Shown piece by piece: positions 6,010 through 6,030 of a stretch of DNA of 6,030 bases; position 1 is the stretch's first letter; the number at the start of each line of letters is the position of its first letter. Source of the DNA: Methylophilus sp. (GTDB taxonomy: Bacteria > Pseudomonadota > Gammaproteobacteria > Burkholderiales > Methylophilaceae); NCBI GenBank assembly GCA_027489475.1, contig JAIXZQ010000107.1, forward strand, positions 1 through 6,030, written 5' to 3'. The translations under genes were made by a program, and so were the position numbers. The notes under the pieces were generated by a model. The model saw only the letters and a list, made by a program, of their open reading frames with translations. It did no database searches and was not told the DNA's origin.

Positions 6010-6030
6010 ATTTTGTGTACATATCTTAAA

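Noticed and set aside
1..6030. tRNA/rRNA genes, CRISPR arrays, transposase genes, replication origin
   Set aside because: None seen on reading both strands; almost all sequence is accounted for by protein genes and the longest unassigned gap within genes' borders is under 70 bases.

Overview
The window looks like about 6 kb of a chromosome from a proteobacterium, most likely a betaproteobacterium. A divergent tesA / ybbA-ybbP locus and a HemW-type radical SAM protein fit this group, and methylotrophs such as Methylophilaceae are one possibility. The genus call is inference from general resemblance, not from a marker gene. The left two thirds are dense core genes. The right third is an accessory block with visibly lower G+C: a hand count gives about 43% over 4861-5100, against about 60% over 2041-2160.

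Left part, minus strand, in transcription order: ybbA (3916 to 3197) encodes an ABC ATPase, ybbP (3197 to 684) a ten-helix FtsX-type permease, and hemW (646 to beyond the left edge) a haem chaperone cut by the window. ybbA and ybbP share one base (TGATG). hemW follows ybbP after 37 bases with no visible terminator. tesA (3919 to 4566) is divergent on the plus strand and encodes a secreted SGNH esterase/thioesterase. Only two bases separate the tesA and ybbA start codons, so each gene's ribosome binding site, and probably its promoter, lies inside the other gene. YbbA, YbbP and TesA are known in enterobacteria as a functional unit. The ATPase and permease sit in the inner membrane and the esterase is periplasmic, acting on hydrophobic ester substrates.

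Right part, all on the minus strand, in transcription order: a RelE/HigB (Gp49-type) toxin, an overlapping XRE/HigA antitoxin, then 22 bases later a 145-residue protein with an RNNLIH motif of the HEPN RNase type. Last comes a 66-codon ORF carrying only the C-terminal half of an HRDC domain, as found at the end of RecQ helicases. The toxin gene is preceded by an ATTCC-N6-GGAAT inverted repeat that is a plausible antitoxin operator. An 8-base direct repeat (CATATCTT) brackets the toxin-antitoxin-HEPN block. The best candidate for something undescribed is this three-gene toxin-antitoxin-HEPN module and its insertion next to a broken or miniature HRDC gene.

No RNA genes, CRISPR arrays, transposases or origins were seen. 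No stretch over 300 bases lacks a gene.
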